Positions 7,270 to 15,316 of a stretch of DNA of 17,093 nt are shown here, in pieces. How positions within the stretch are numbered: the stretch's first letter is position 1; each line of letters starts with the position of its first letter. Source of the stretch: Palsa-872 sp036495195 (GTDB lineage: Bacteria; Chloroflexota; Dormibacteria; Dormibacterales; Dormibacteraceae); NCBI GenBank assembly GCA_036495195.1, contig DASXNH010000108.1, positions 1 to 17,093 of the forward strand, read 5' to 3'. A program made the translations under genes and the position numbers. The notes under the pieces are model-generated. The model did no database searches, was not told the origin of the DNA, and was given only the letters and a program-made list of their open reading frames with translations.

Positions 7270-9647
7270 GACCGTGCCCCTTCGGCCTGCTGGATGGCGG
7301 CCCAGACCGCGTTCGGCTTGAGCGGCAGCTTCGTGAGGTGAAGCTGGAGGTCGGGCAGCGCGTTCTCGATCGCGCTGCACAGCGCGTTCAGCGGGCCCCC
7401 GACTCCTGACTCCCCCACGCCCTTGGTGCCGAGCGGCGTAAAGGGCGATGGCGTCTCCTGGTGCAACAGCTCGAACTTGGGGACCTCGACCGCGGTCGGG
7501 ATCGAGTAGTCCATGAAGGTGGAGGTCCGGATCTGGCCGAACTCGTCGTAGACGATCTGTTCGTAGAGTGCGCTGCCGATGCCCTGTGTGATGCCGCCGT
7601 GCAGGTTGGCGTCCGCCAGGAGAGGATTGATGATCTTGCCGGAGTCGTGGACGATGCAGTACCGCAGAACCTTCACGAAACCGGTCTGGCGGTCGACCTC
7701 GACGACGCACGCCACCGCGGCGTACGGCCAGGTGGGATAGCTGCTGAAGCGACCCTGCTTCTCGGGCTGGTGATAGACGTTGGAGATCCGGAAATGGCGC
7801 GTGGCCTCGAGCGCGGGTTCGATCTCCTCCATGTGCTCGCCGTGCGGATGGCGGTAGGCCTGCCGGGCCACCGCGTCGATGGTCACGGCTCGCTCGCCAT
7901 CCTTCGCGACGAAGATCCGACCGCCCTCCGCGACCAGCTCCTCCGGAAACGCCCGCAGCATGCGGGAGGCGATATCGAACATCTTCTCGCGCACCGCGGT
8001 CGCCGCCTGGTGCGTCGCGGAGCCGCCCATGATGACGCTGCGCGAGCTGTAGTTGCCGAGTCCCCACGGGCACTTGTCGGTGTCGCCCTGGATCACCCTC
8101 ACCCTGGAGATCTCGCATCCCAGTGCGTCAGCCGCGATCTGCGCCATCGCAGTCTCGTTGCCGCTGCCGGGAGAGGTCACCCCCGTCAGCACCATCACAT
8201 CTCCGCTGGGCGTGACCCGCACGGTCGTGCCGTCGTACCCGCCGACGATGACCGATCCGGGCATCGAAGCGCCCTCGGGTGTCATCTCCATGCTGATGCC
8301 CAGGCCGAGGTAGCGCCCCTTCTTGCGCTCTGATTCCTGCTCCCGAGCGAACTCATCGGGCTTGACGTGGTCGAGCAGCTTGCGCAGCGCGCCGGGATAG
8401 TTGCCGCTGTCCAGGATCGCCCCAGACGGCCGGGGGCAGGGGAATGCGTCCGGCTGCAGGAAGTTGTTGAACCTGATGGCGGTGCGCTCGACGCCCGTGG
8501 CCTTGGAGATGTGGTCCATGACGCGCTCCATCACGAACGAAGCCGCGTCCTTGCCGTAGCCGCGGTATGAGTTCCACGGACACTTGTTGGTGGCCACCGA
8601 GCGCAGGCGCATCTCGACATTTGGAACCTTGTAGAAGGTCGGCAGCGTGTACCACGTGACGAACGACATGCCCCACCCGCAGAGGCCCGATGGCGCGCCG
8701 ATGTCGGCGATGACCCGCAGCTTGAGGCCCGTCACCGTGCCGTCCTTCTTGAACGCCGCCTCGTAGTAGAACCTCGTGTCGCGGGCATGGCCTCCCGTCT
8801 GGAAGTTCTCGTACCTCTCCTCGATCCACTTGACGGGGCGCCCCAGCTTGATCGCGAGATAGGCGACCAGGGGCTCCTCCTGGAAGGTCGGCTGCTTGAG
8901 TCCGAACCCACCGCCCACGTTGGGCTGGATGACGTGAACCGTGTTCTCCGGCACCCGCAGGATCTCGGCCAGGAAGACTCGGAGCGGATGCGGGTCCTGC
9001 GTCGACCCCCAGAAGGTAAGCATCGGCTCGTACGGATCGAAGCTGGCGAGACATCCCCGGGGCTCGATCGGCGTGCCGGTGATCCGGTTGGACTGAACGA
9101 CCCCCTTGACCGTTCCCTCGGCCTCGGCAAACGCCTGGTCGGGGTTGCCGACTATGAAGTCGCGGCTGATGAACACGTTGTCGCCCCAGGCCGGCTCGAC
9201 CAGCGGTGAGCCGGGCTTGAGCGCCTCCTCGGGATCGGTGACGGGCTGGAGCTGCTCGTAGTCGACCTCGATCAGCTTGAGCGCCTCGTACGCCGAGTGG
9301 CGGTCTTCAGCCACCACCCCCGCGACCGCCTCGCCCACATAGCGCGCCCGATCGATGCACAGCGCGTACCAGTACACGCGCTTGGCGCCCATCGGTATGG
9401 GGTCGTAGTTCTCCGGGATCGGGTTCGTGTTGTCCTTGATCTCCTGGCCGGTGATCACGTAGAGGACGCCCGGCGCCTTCTCGGCCCGGCTCGTGTCGAT
9501 CGACCGGATGCGAGCGTGCGCGTATGGACTGCGAAGGACTGCCAGGTGCGTGAGCCCCGGAGGCATGATGTCGTCGACGAATGTGCCCTTGCCCGCGACG
9601 AGCTGGGAATCTCGCAGGCCACCGACAGACTGGCCGACGTACTTCAC
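7266..9647 (-). CDS. Molybdopterin-binding large subunit of a xanthine oxidase-family hydroxylase (CoxL-like, not CO dehydrogenase)
   Basis: This is the catalytic subunit (793 aa), binding molybdenum-pterin cytosine dinucleotide and inserting water-derived oxygen at an activated carbon. The N-terminal a/b-hammerhead domain is clear (LRDSQLVAGKGTFVDDI, RSPYAHARI, YVGEAVAGVVAED), followed by the Mo-binding region with GGGFGLK (245-251), SYRGYGKDAAS (360-370) and GTKGVGESG (740-748), in which Glu746 fits the conserved catalytic base. The loop that reads AYxCSFR in form I CO dehydrogenase and AYRGAGR in form II-type enzymes is SYRGYGK here, so there is no Cu-ligand cysteine and CO oxidation is unlikely. 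The GTG start at 9647 has GGGAGG about 6 nt upstream. A promoter candidate lies at 9737-9765 and the FAD-subunit start overlaps the stop. Substrates of close types include purines, nicotinate, isoquinoline and aldehydes. Confidence 0.95.
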   Translation of the reverse strand: MKYVGQSVGGLRDSQLVAGKGTFVDDIMPPGLTHLAVLRSPYAHARIRSIDTSRAEKAPGVLYVITGQEIKDNTNPIPENYDPIPMGAKRVYWYALCIDRARYVGEAVAGVVAEDRHSAYEALKLIEVDYEQLQPVTDPEEALKPGSPLVEPAWGDNVFISRDFIVGNPDQAFAEAEGTVKGVVQSNRITGTPIEPRGCLASFDPYEPMLTFWGSTQDPHPLRVFLAEILRVPENTVHVIQPNVGGGFGLKQPTFQEEPLVAYLAIKLGRPVKWIEERYENFQTGGHARDTRFYYEAAFKKDGTVTGLKLRVIADIGAPSGLCGWGMSFVTWYTLPTFYKVPNVEMRLRSVATNKCPWNSYRGYGKDAASFVMERVMDHISKATGVERTAIRFNNFLQPDAFPCPRPSGAILDSGNYPGALRKLLDHVKPDEFAREQESERKKGRYLGLGISMEMTPEGASMPGSVIVGGYDGTTVRVTPSGDVMVLTGVTSPGSGNETAMAQIAADALGCEISRVRVIQGDTDKCPWGLGNYSSRSVIMGGSATHQAATAVREKMFDIASRMLRAFPEELVAEGGRIFVAKDGERAVTIDAVARQAYRHPHGEHMEEIEPALEATRHFRISNVYHQPEKQGRFSSYPTWPYAAVACVVEVDRQTGFVKVLRYCIVHDSGKIINPLLADANLHGGITQGIGSALYEQIVYDEFGQIRTSTFMDYSIPTAVEVPKFELLHQETPSPFTPLGTKGVGESGVGGPLNALCSAIENALPDLQLHLTKLPLKPNAVWAAIQQAEGARS

Positions 9648-9681
9648 CCTGATACCTCCCCTGGCTGCCTGACCTCAGCGC

Positions 9682-9723
9682 GTCGCCCACGAGCCTCAGC
9701 TCGCCCCGGCTGATGAGGGCGAC
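9682..9723. repeat. Nested inverted repeats in the leader of the large-subunit gene
   Basis: GTCGCCC (9682-9688) pairs with GGGCGAC (9717-9723). Between them GAGC-CTCA-GCTC (9691-9702) forms a small hairpin. In the minus-strand transcript this could fold as a two-tier stem just upstream of the ribosome site. I do not recognise a known riboswitch consensus, and in such GC-rich DNA a chance origin is possible. Confidence 0.25.
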
Positions 9724-9736
9724 CACGAACCCGCAA

Positions 9737-9765
9737 TTGGTACTACGTAATCTCTTGGGTGTCAA
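9737..9765 (-). promoter_or_regulatory. Candidate promoter of the hydroxylase transcript
   Basis: On the minus strand there is TTGACA (9760-9765), a 17-nt spacer and TACCAA (9737-9742), leaving a leader of roughly 80 nt before the large-subunit GTG. The spacer and -10 contain the imperfect palindrome ATTACGTAGT and the element GTAGTACCAAT, which parallels GTGATACTAAT at the importer promoter. The VWA gene ends 27 nt before the -35 with no terminator-like hairpin, so read-through from upstream is also possible. Confidence 0.5.
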
Positions 9766-9792
9766 GAAATTCATGAGGGAAAACGTTTGCCC

Positions 9793-11075
9793 TCATATCT
9801 TGGAGAGGCGCTCGGCAAAAGCCTCGAGACTGGCCAGGTTGTGGCAGGGGAGCAGGAAGTCGATGCTGGGCATCGCGGCTCTCATCCCCGAGCAGAGCGG
9901 GAGGTATTGACGGTCCGACATCATCGGGTTCAGCCAGATGAGGGTGCGGCTCCTGCGCTTCAGCCGCGCGACCTCTTCGCGAAGGACCGAGACATCTCCA
10001 CGGTCCCAGCCGTCGCTGAGGACGATCGTGATGGTGCGGCCGTCGACCAGCCGCTCGCCCCAGTTGCGGTTGAACTCCATCAGGCACCGGCCGATCGTCG
10101 TGCCGGACGACCACGCGGCCTCGGTCTCGGGAAGCTGCGCCAGCACCTGGTCGACCGATCGCGCGCGCAGCTGCGGAGTGATCCTGGTGAGCCGGGTGCT
10201 GAACGTGAACGCCTCCGTTCCAGCGACCTGGCTGGCGAGCACGTAGATGAAATGGATGAGCAGCTCGCTGTACTTCTCCATCGAGCGACTGACGTCGCAG
10301 AGAAGGAGCACTCTCGCGCGCGCAACACGTGGCTTCCGCCACGCCAGGTCGATCAGGTCGCCCTTGCTCAGCGACTGGCGGATCGATCGCCTGAAGTCCA
10401 GCCGGTCGGCGCGACCATGTGCCTTTCGAAAGCGACGCGTCTGCAGGATGAGCAGGCGGGGCTTGAGCTTGCGCACCAGGCGCCGGATCTGCCTGAGCTC
10501 GGCCGGGCTCATGCGCGCGAAGTCCTTGGTGGCCAGGTGCTCGAGCGGGCTGTAGGCGGCCTTGATCGCCTCCTGTTCGGAAGCGTCCTCCCCCTCGCTT
10601 TCGTCTTCCAGCAGCTCGCTCAGCTCGTGGCGTTCGGTCGCACCCGCGCTGAGCGCCTGGTCCTCTGCGGCCTCCTCCTCGGCAGCTGCCCGAAGTCCAT
10701 CCTCGGTCTCCTCACCTTCCGGTGCAGAGTCCGGGTCGGGGATGCGAGCCTCGCCACCCTGCAGCAGATCGATGGAGAGCGGGTTTGGGCGGTCAGGCGG
10801 TTCCGACCCGGCCTCCTGCGGCCGCCGCCAGAATCGGAAGTAGAGCTCATCGAAGCGCGCAAGGTCGTCCGGGCTCGACACGAAGTTGGACTGCATCGCC
10901 TGGTAGAACTGCTCGGGGTCGGTGGGGTCGATGACCGCGAGGCTGCGGATCGCATCCACCGTGCCGTCCTGGCCGGGGTTGATCCCGGCCTTGCGAAGGA
11001 GCCGGCCGAACGTCACCACGCGGAGCACGAGCGCATCCGCCAGCACGGCCGCAGCCGCGCGGACGGCGGGCTCGG

Positions 11076-11079
<4 letters not shown>
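9793..11079 (-). CDS. CoxE-like von Willebrand factor A domain protein
   Basis: This 428-aa soluble protein ends in a VWA domain with an intact metal-ion-dependent adhesion site: DVSRS (Asp262, Ser264, Ser266), SGTTIG (Thr near 327) and LSDGWD (Asp356). The middle carries a highly acidic stretch (about residues 113-170) of the sort seen in VWA proteins that work with MoxR ATPases. In Oligotropha the CoxD/CoxE pair is required to mature the active site of CO dehydrogenase, and VWA-MoxR pairs accompany many other molybdenum hydroxylases. The start is ATG 11079, which overlaps the MoxR stop as ATGA. The frame is open for 78 codons upstream, but only in the shadow of the ATPase gene. It probably works with that ATPase to assemble or sulfurate the Mo cofactor of the enzyme encoded next. 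Confidence 0.92.
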
Positions 11080-11996
<917 letters not shown>

Positions 11997-12021
11997 GTTC
12001 AACGCCTCTCGAGCGCTTCGC

Positions 12022-12765
12022 TCAGGGCCGGCGAACAACGCTGAAGCGGACGAACTTGTCGTTCACGTCGATGATCGACCAGCCCATGACGATCGCCTCT
12101 TGCGTGTAGTGGGTCTCGTGCAAGCGCACGAACCCGCGTCCGGGAACGATGCTGTCCGCCAAGGCGACCGACGGCTGCTCGGCGACCATGGGCACGATCT
12201 CGACCGTGGCGTGGTTGATGGACTTGTTGCAGTAGCGGTCGCTGAACTCGAAGACCGAGGCGGGCAACTGCTTGCGCAGCCGGCGCGTCACCAGGTACTG
12301 CGTCGGGATTGCGTCGATGATGCCGATCGCGCATACGCCGTCAGCGTAGTAACGCTTCGTCATCAAGCAGCACTCCAGCTCCGGATCGACCGCGAACGCA
12401 TTCACGAACTCCGGCTGGATCTTGCTGATGACATGGCTCAGCTCAACCTTGACCCGATAGCCCTTCTCCTGTAGCAGCCAGTTGAAACCGACGAGGCGAT
12501 CCAGCGCGAGCTGGGTCGCGCTCACATGTGCGTTGACGGTGGTCCCCCGTGCGCGGCGTCGAGTGATGAGGCCTTTGATCTCCAGGTCCAGCAGCGCCGA
12601 GCGGACGGTGGTACGGCTCACCCGCAGCATCTCGGCGAGCTCTTCCTCTGGAGGCAGGCGCTCGTCGAAGTGCCCGGCGAGAATGGCCTCGAGAATCGCG
12701 GACCTCGCACGCCTGGACACGGAACTGTTGTCAAGGCTCTTGAGTGGTGGCGTCAGTGTGTGCAT
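12022..12765 (-). CDS. GntR-family transcription regulator, HutC/UTRA type
   Basis: This 247-aa regulator has an N-terminal winged helix (about 15-80; LPPEEELAEMLRVSRTTVR, then LEIKGLITRRRARGTTV) and a UTRA-type ligand-binding domain (about 95-240). HutC-type proteins usually repress catabolic genes until they bind a pathway metabolite. The ATG at 12765 is preferred over an in-frame ATG at 12846, because the regulatory-looking element at 12802-12812 and a weak -10 would otherwise fall inside the gene, and the winged-helix domain begins normally from 12765. There is no good Shine-Dalgarno. It leads the block with the MoxR and VWA genes 25 nt behind, and it is the best candidate controller of the hydroxylase and importer transcripts as well as itself. 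Confidence 0.92.
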   Translation of the reverse strand: MHTLTPPLKSLDNSSVSRRARSAILEAILAGHFDERLPPEEELAEMLRVSRTTVRSALLDLEIKGLITRRRARGTTVNAHVSATQLALDRLVGFNWLLQEKGYRVKVELSHVISKIQPEFVNAFAVDPELECCLMTKRYYADGVCAIGIIDAIPTQYLVTRRLRKQLPASVFEFSDRYCNKSINHATVEIVPMVAEQPSVALADSIVPGRGFVRLHETHYTQEAIVMGWSIIDVNDKFVRFSVVRRP

Positions 12766-12801
12766 CCTTGGTTGGAGTTGCGGCCTAACAGTTTGATGGG
12801 C

Positions 12802-12831
12802 GATGTTACCACCCGATCCTTCGATTGACTT
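12802..12831 (-). promoter_or_regulatory. Weak candidate promoter/operator of the GntR gene
   Basis: On the minus strand TAACAT (12803-12808) could be a -10, with a poor -35 (AAGTCA, 12826-12831) 17 nt upstream. The surrounding GTGGTAACATC has the same GTRRTA core, at the same place relative to the -10, as the two stronger promoters at 4562-4590 and 9737-9765. This would give a leader of about 30 nt before ATG 12765 and fits autoregulation. Confidence 0.3.
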
Positions 12832-12974
12832 TCTGCTCCAGAGCAATCCGCGCTATCTTCGGCGACAAATTGAACATGGCTACCGCGTCTTATGCATGCA
12901 TCACTCGCGGTCGGCCCAGCGCCTGATCTCGGAAAGGTGAAGGAGCGCCGGGGGCGCACATCGCACGTAGAACG

Positions 12975-13007
12975 GATTCATGGGATACCCATCGGACCCG
13001 ATGAATC
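12975..13007. repeat. Nested inverted-repeat cluster
   Basis: GATTCAT (12975-12981) and ATGAATC (13001-13007) are reverse complements. Inside lie ATGGG-ATA-CCCAT (12980-12992) and ATCGG-AC-CCGAT (12991-13002), each an inverted repeat sharing bases with its neighbours. The segment can fold in competing ways (one outer stem or two adjacent hairpins). It could be a protein-binding site, a structured RNA element or a cruciform-prone spot. No known motif matches. Confidence 0.45.
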
Positions 13008-13059
13008 ACGTTGACGGACCCGGGCCGCGAGGCCTCACGGTCCCGAACTCCTCCTAGGT

Positions 13060-13075
13060 GGCACTCCACAGTGCC
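13060..13075. repeat. Inverted repeat GGCACT-CCAC-AGTGCC
   Basis: This perfect 6-bp stem with a 4-nt loop lies in the non-coding gap. It has no following T-run on either strand, so a terminator role is not supported. Confidence 0.35.
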
Positions 13076-13288
13076 TCTCACCAGGGACGTCGAAGCAGAC
13101 CGAGCACATCAGACATCCGGCGCCGACTTCTTGTCTCGTCAACCTCATGAGCCTTGCACGTAAACCCCGACACCGGCCGGCTGAGTTGATCCGCCTTGTG
13201 ACGCGGGCCATGCCGGAGCCTGAGCCTCCGACTCGCAATTACAGGACTCCAGCGCCTCGAACGTCGGGAAACGCTGTAAACATATTCC

Positions 13289-14569
13289 GTGCCAGCCAAC
13301 CCTTCCCATCGACGCTCGAGGGCGTCTGCTCCAGCTGCCGGTCGCGCCCTGCAGCTTTTCAAGACCTGGTTTTGGAGTCCGCCCCGTCCGCACGGCGAAA
13401 CGATCGCCGACCGTCGGGTCAGCCCGCTCGAGCTCCTCTACGACCTCATCTATGCGGCGGTCATCGCCCAGGCGGGACTCCGCCTGGCGGGTGACGTCTC
13501 CGCCCGGGCGCTGCTGGATTTCGCGCTCGTCTTCTCGCTGACCTGGATCGCCTGGACCAACGGATCCCTGTACCTCGAACTGCACGGCCGCGACAACGGA
13601 CGGACCCGAGGTTTCGTCTTCCTTCAGATCGGGATCCTGACCATCCTCGCTGTCTATGCCGCCGACGCCGGCGCCGGCGGCGGGTCGGCCTTCGCGATCG
13701 CGTATGCGGCGTTCCTGGCCGTGATCACCTGGCTGTGGTACGACGTCCGGCGCCAGGATGTCAGCGCCGGCCGTCAGGAGTACCTGACCGACGCCGGCCG
13801 CTATGTGGTGACGATGGCTGTTTCGATCGTCGTCATCCTCATCAGCGCCTTCCTGCCGCCGGACCTGCGACTGGTTGCCTGGGCGATTTACACCATCGCC
13901 TGGATCGTCCTCCTTGCGGTTCTGGAGCGCGTCGGCGTCGGCATGAGACGGGCATTGGTTCCCACCGATTCGCTCGTTGACCGCTTCGGAACATTCACGC
14001 TCATCGTTTTGGGCGAGGTCGTGTTCGGCGTCGTCGACGGGCTGTCACGGACGCAACGCGACTTCACGTCGATCTCGTCGGGCATGATCGCTCTCGTCGT
14101 CGGTTTCGGATTCTGGTGGCTCTATTTCGACGTCGTCGGAGGACGGCTTCCAAAGCATGATGGGGACTCTCTGACCACCTGGATTCTCGGACACTACCCG
14201 ATCACTCTCTCGATCGCCGCCGCCGGCGCAGGAATGGTCAGCCTCCTCGAGCACGCCCACGACGCCAGCACCCCCTCACTCACCGCCTGGCTGCTGTCGG
14301 GAGCGGTGGCGGTCGGGCTCGTGTTCCTGATTCCCACGTCGCGGGCGCTCGCGGACGCGGGGCGGCTCGCTGCTGCCTATCGACCCCTGTGGATCGCGAT
14401 GGCCGTGGGCGCCGTTGCGAGCCTCATCATCGGGTGGGCCGGACCGGCGCCGTGGCTTCTCGCGCTGCTTTTAGTGCTGGTCCTGGGGATGGTCTGGGCA
14501 ATCGCCGTTCGCGGTTTCGTCCTCGCCGGGGCGTGGGCAGAGGAGGGCCGGGCCGGCCGATTGGAATGA
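13289..14569 (+). CDS. LtrA-family (low temperature requirement A) membrane protein
   Basis: This 426-aa polytopic inner-membrane protein belongs to the LtrA family, which is named from a Listeria cold-growth locus and has no settled biochemical role. The family signature near the first helix is visible (RRVSPLELLYDLIYAAVIAQ at about 42-61, matching the typical LELFFDLVFV pattern), as are the conserved DRFGTFTLIVLGEVVFGVV segment and GFGFWWLYFDVVGG. About ten to twelve hydrophobic segments follow. The GTG at 13289 is the furthest start in frame and has no Shine-Dalgarno; the transcript may be leaderless, or translation may begin later, since the first ~30 residues are low-complexity and basic. 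It points away from the hydroxylase block, converges on the TetR gene (61-nt gap) and shows no functional link to the block. Confidence 0.88.
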   Translation: MPANPSHRRSRASAPAAGRALQLFKTWFWSPPRPHGETIADRRVSPLELLYDLIYAAVIAQAGLRLAGDVSARALLDFALVFSLTWIAWTNGSLYLELHGRDNGRTRGFVFLQIGILTILAVYAADAGAGGGSAFAIAYAAFLAVITWLWYDVRRQDVSAGRQEYLTDAGRYVVTMAVSIVVILISAFLPPDLRLVAWAIYTIAWIVLLAVLERVGVGMRRALVPTDSLVDRFGTFTLIVLGEVVFGVVDGLSRTQRDFTSISSGMIALVVGFGFWWLYFDVVGGRLPKHDGDSLTTWILGHYPITLSIAAAGAGMVSLLEHAHDASTPSLTAWLLSGAVAVGLVFLIPTSRALADAGRLAAAYRPLWIAMAVGAVASLIIGWAGPAPWLLALLLVLVLGMVWAIAVRGFVLAGAWAEEGRAGRLE

Positions 14570-14630
14570 AGAGTCGGATCTAACCAGCTCCACCCGCCCG
14601 GCGTGGCGTGCTTGGATTTAGAGACAGCGA

Positions 14631-15233
14631 TCAGCGGCTAACGGCTAGGCGGAGCTCGTCCATTGATGCGCGTACGAGCTCGGGCCAGGTCTCCGAGTTG
14701 GTTCGATCCACCCACCGTTCGAACGCAACTCTGAAGACGCCGATCCCTGCCTCGGCGACGAGGCTTGCGGCCGGCTCCGTGACGTTTCGCTGCCGCAGGG
14801 CCGCGGCCATCGCGGTGGTCAGCGCCGCCAGTTTGATGAGCTCTCTCTCCTGCAGCTCTGGATTGGCGACAATCAGCGCCTGTCGCCTCCGCGAGTATTC
14901 GCGGCGCTCTTCGTTGAAGAAGGCTCCCGCCGCCATCAACGCTTCCGCCACCGCGTCAATCGGGGTGACTCCCGCGGGCGCATTGGAAACCGCGCTTACA
15001 AGCTCGTCCTGAAGCAACTCGGAGCCCGCGAACAGCACCTCACGCTTGTCCGCGAAGTAGCGGAAGAAGGTCCGCTCGGTGAGCCCGGCCCGGTTCGCGA
15101 TCTCCGCGACGGTGGTCTGTTGGAATCCCCGCTCGCTGTAGAGCTGCATCGCGGCCTCGCGCAACCGGGCCGGTGCGCCTGGCTCCCATCGGGTCACAGG
15201 CCTGATCATAACGCGGATGACAGTGACTGACAT
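14631..15233 (-). CDS. TetR-family transcription regulator
   Basis: This 200-aa regulator has an N-terminal helix-turn-helix (TTVAEIANRAGLTERTFFRYFADKREVL, split over about residues 40-67) and a helical ligand/dimer domain behind it. Two starts are possible: ATG 15233, which sits 6 nt after a minus-strand TATAGC and would be leaderless, or ATG 15209, which starts closer to the conserved TRWEPGAPARLREAA region but has no ribosome site. It is divergent from the SDR-type gene, and the two operator palindromes between them indicate that it controls both itself and its neighbour, a common arrangement for TetR repressors. The inducer is unknown. Confidence 0.92.
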   Translation of the reverse strand: MSVTVIRVMIRPVTRWEPGAPARLREAAMQLYSERGFQQTTVAEIANRAGLTERTFFRYFADKREVLFAGSELLQDELVSAVSNAPAGVTPIDAVAEALMAAGAFFNEERREYSRRRQALIVANPELQERELIKLAALTTAMAAALRQRNVTEPAASLVAEAGIGVFRVAFERWVDRTNSETWPELVRASMDELRLAVSR

Positions 15234-15246
15234 CGCGTGCTATAGT
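15217..15246 (+). promoter_or_regulatory. Candidate promoter of the SDR-type gene
   Basis: ATGACA (15217-15222, one mismatch to TTGACA), an 18-nt spacer and TATAGT (15241-15246) form a plausible vegetative promoter on the plus strand, about 70 nt before the ATG at 15317. The -35 and spacer overlap operator copy 1, and the expected transcription start falls in operator copy 2, so bound TetR dimers would block it. Confidence 0.55.
15218..15232. promoter_or_regulatory. TetR operator copy 1 (TGACAG-TGA-CTGACA)
   Basis: This 15-bp near-palindrome has one mismatch between its arms and differs from copy 2 (15250-15264) at only two positions, with centres 32 bp (about three helical turns) apart. It overlaps the SDR promoter -35 and lies at the 5' end of the TetR gene. 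Confidence 0.6.
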
Positions 15247-15249
15247 TCA

Positions 15250-15264
15250 TGTCAGCGACTGACA
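15250..15264. promoter_or_regulatory. TetR operator copy 2 (TGTCAG-CGA-CTGACA)
   Basis: This is a perfect 6-bp inverted repeat with a 3-nt centre, just downstream of the SDR -10. It is the better-formed of the two sites and would act as a roadblock or start-site block for the plus-strand transcript. On the minus strand it lies upstream of the TetR -10, which is consistent with autoregulation. Confidence 0.62.
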
Positions 15265-15316
15265 TCGGGCCTGGGTCAACCGCCAATCAATAAATCGCTC
15301 GATAGGAGGTTCGACC

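Larger units (their letters stand above)
12766..13288. other. 523-bp gap between the GntR gene and the LtrA-family gene
   Basis: No convincing gene is visible: the frames on both strands are short, lack ribosome sites and resemble no family I know. It holds the GntR promoter region and a set of inverted repeats: ATGCATGCAT (12892-12901), a nested cluster (12975-13007), GGCACT-CCAC-AGTGCC (13060-13075) and CGGAG-N7-CTCCG (13214-13230). None is followed by a T-run, so they do not look like intrinsic terminators. I saw no tRNA-like fold. Confidence 0.6.

Noticed and set aside
7270..8118. Upstream extension of the FAD-subunit frame
   Set aside because: It is a shadow inside the large-subunit gene; arginine- and glycine-rich, with no family pattern. 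The ATGA overlap at 7266-7269 marks the real start.
7266..9647. Calling the large subunit a carbon monoxide dehydrogenase (coxL)
   Set aside because: The form I loop AYxCSFR with its Cu-ligand cysteine is absent; the loop reads SYRGYGK.
12975..13007. tRNA or known riboswitch in the nested palindrome
   Set aside because: No T-loop GTTCRA pattern, no acceptor/anticodon arrangement and no recognised riboswitch consensus.
12890..13362. Small minus-strand frames in the gap before the LtrA-family gene
   Set aside because: Overlapping each other, no ribosome sites, no recognisable motif, cysteine/arginine-rich composition typical of non-coding frames.
14570..14630. Bidirectional terminator between the convergent LtrA and TetR genes
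   Set aside because: Only a 4-bp CCAC/GTGG pairing was found and there is no T-run on either strand.
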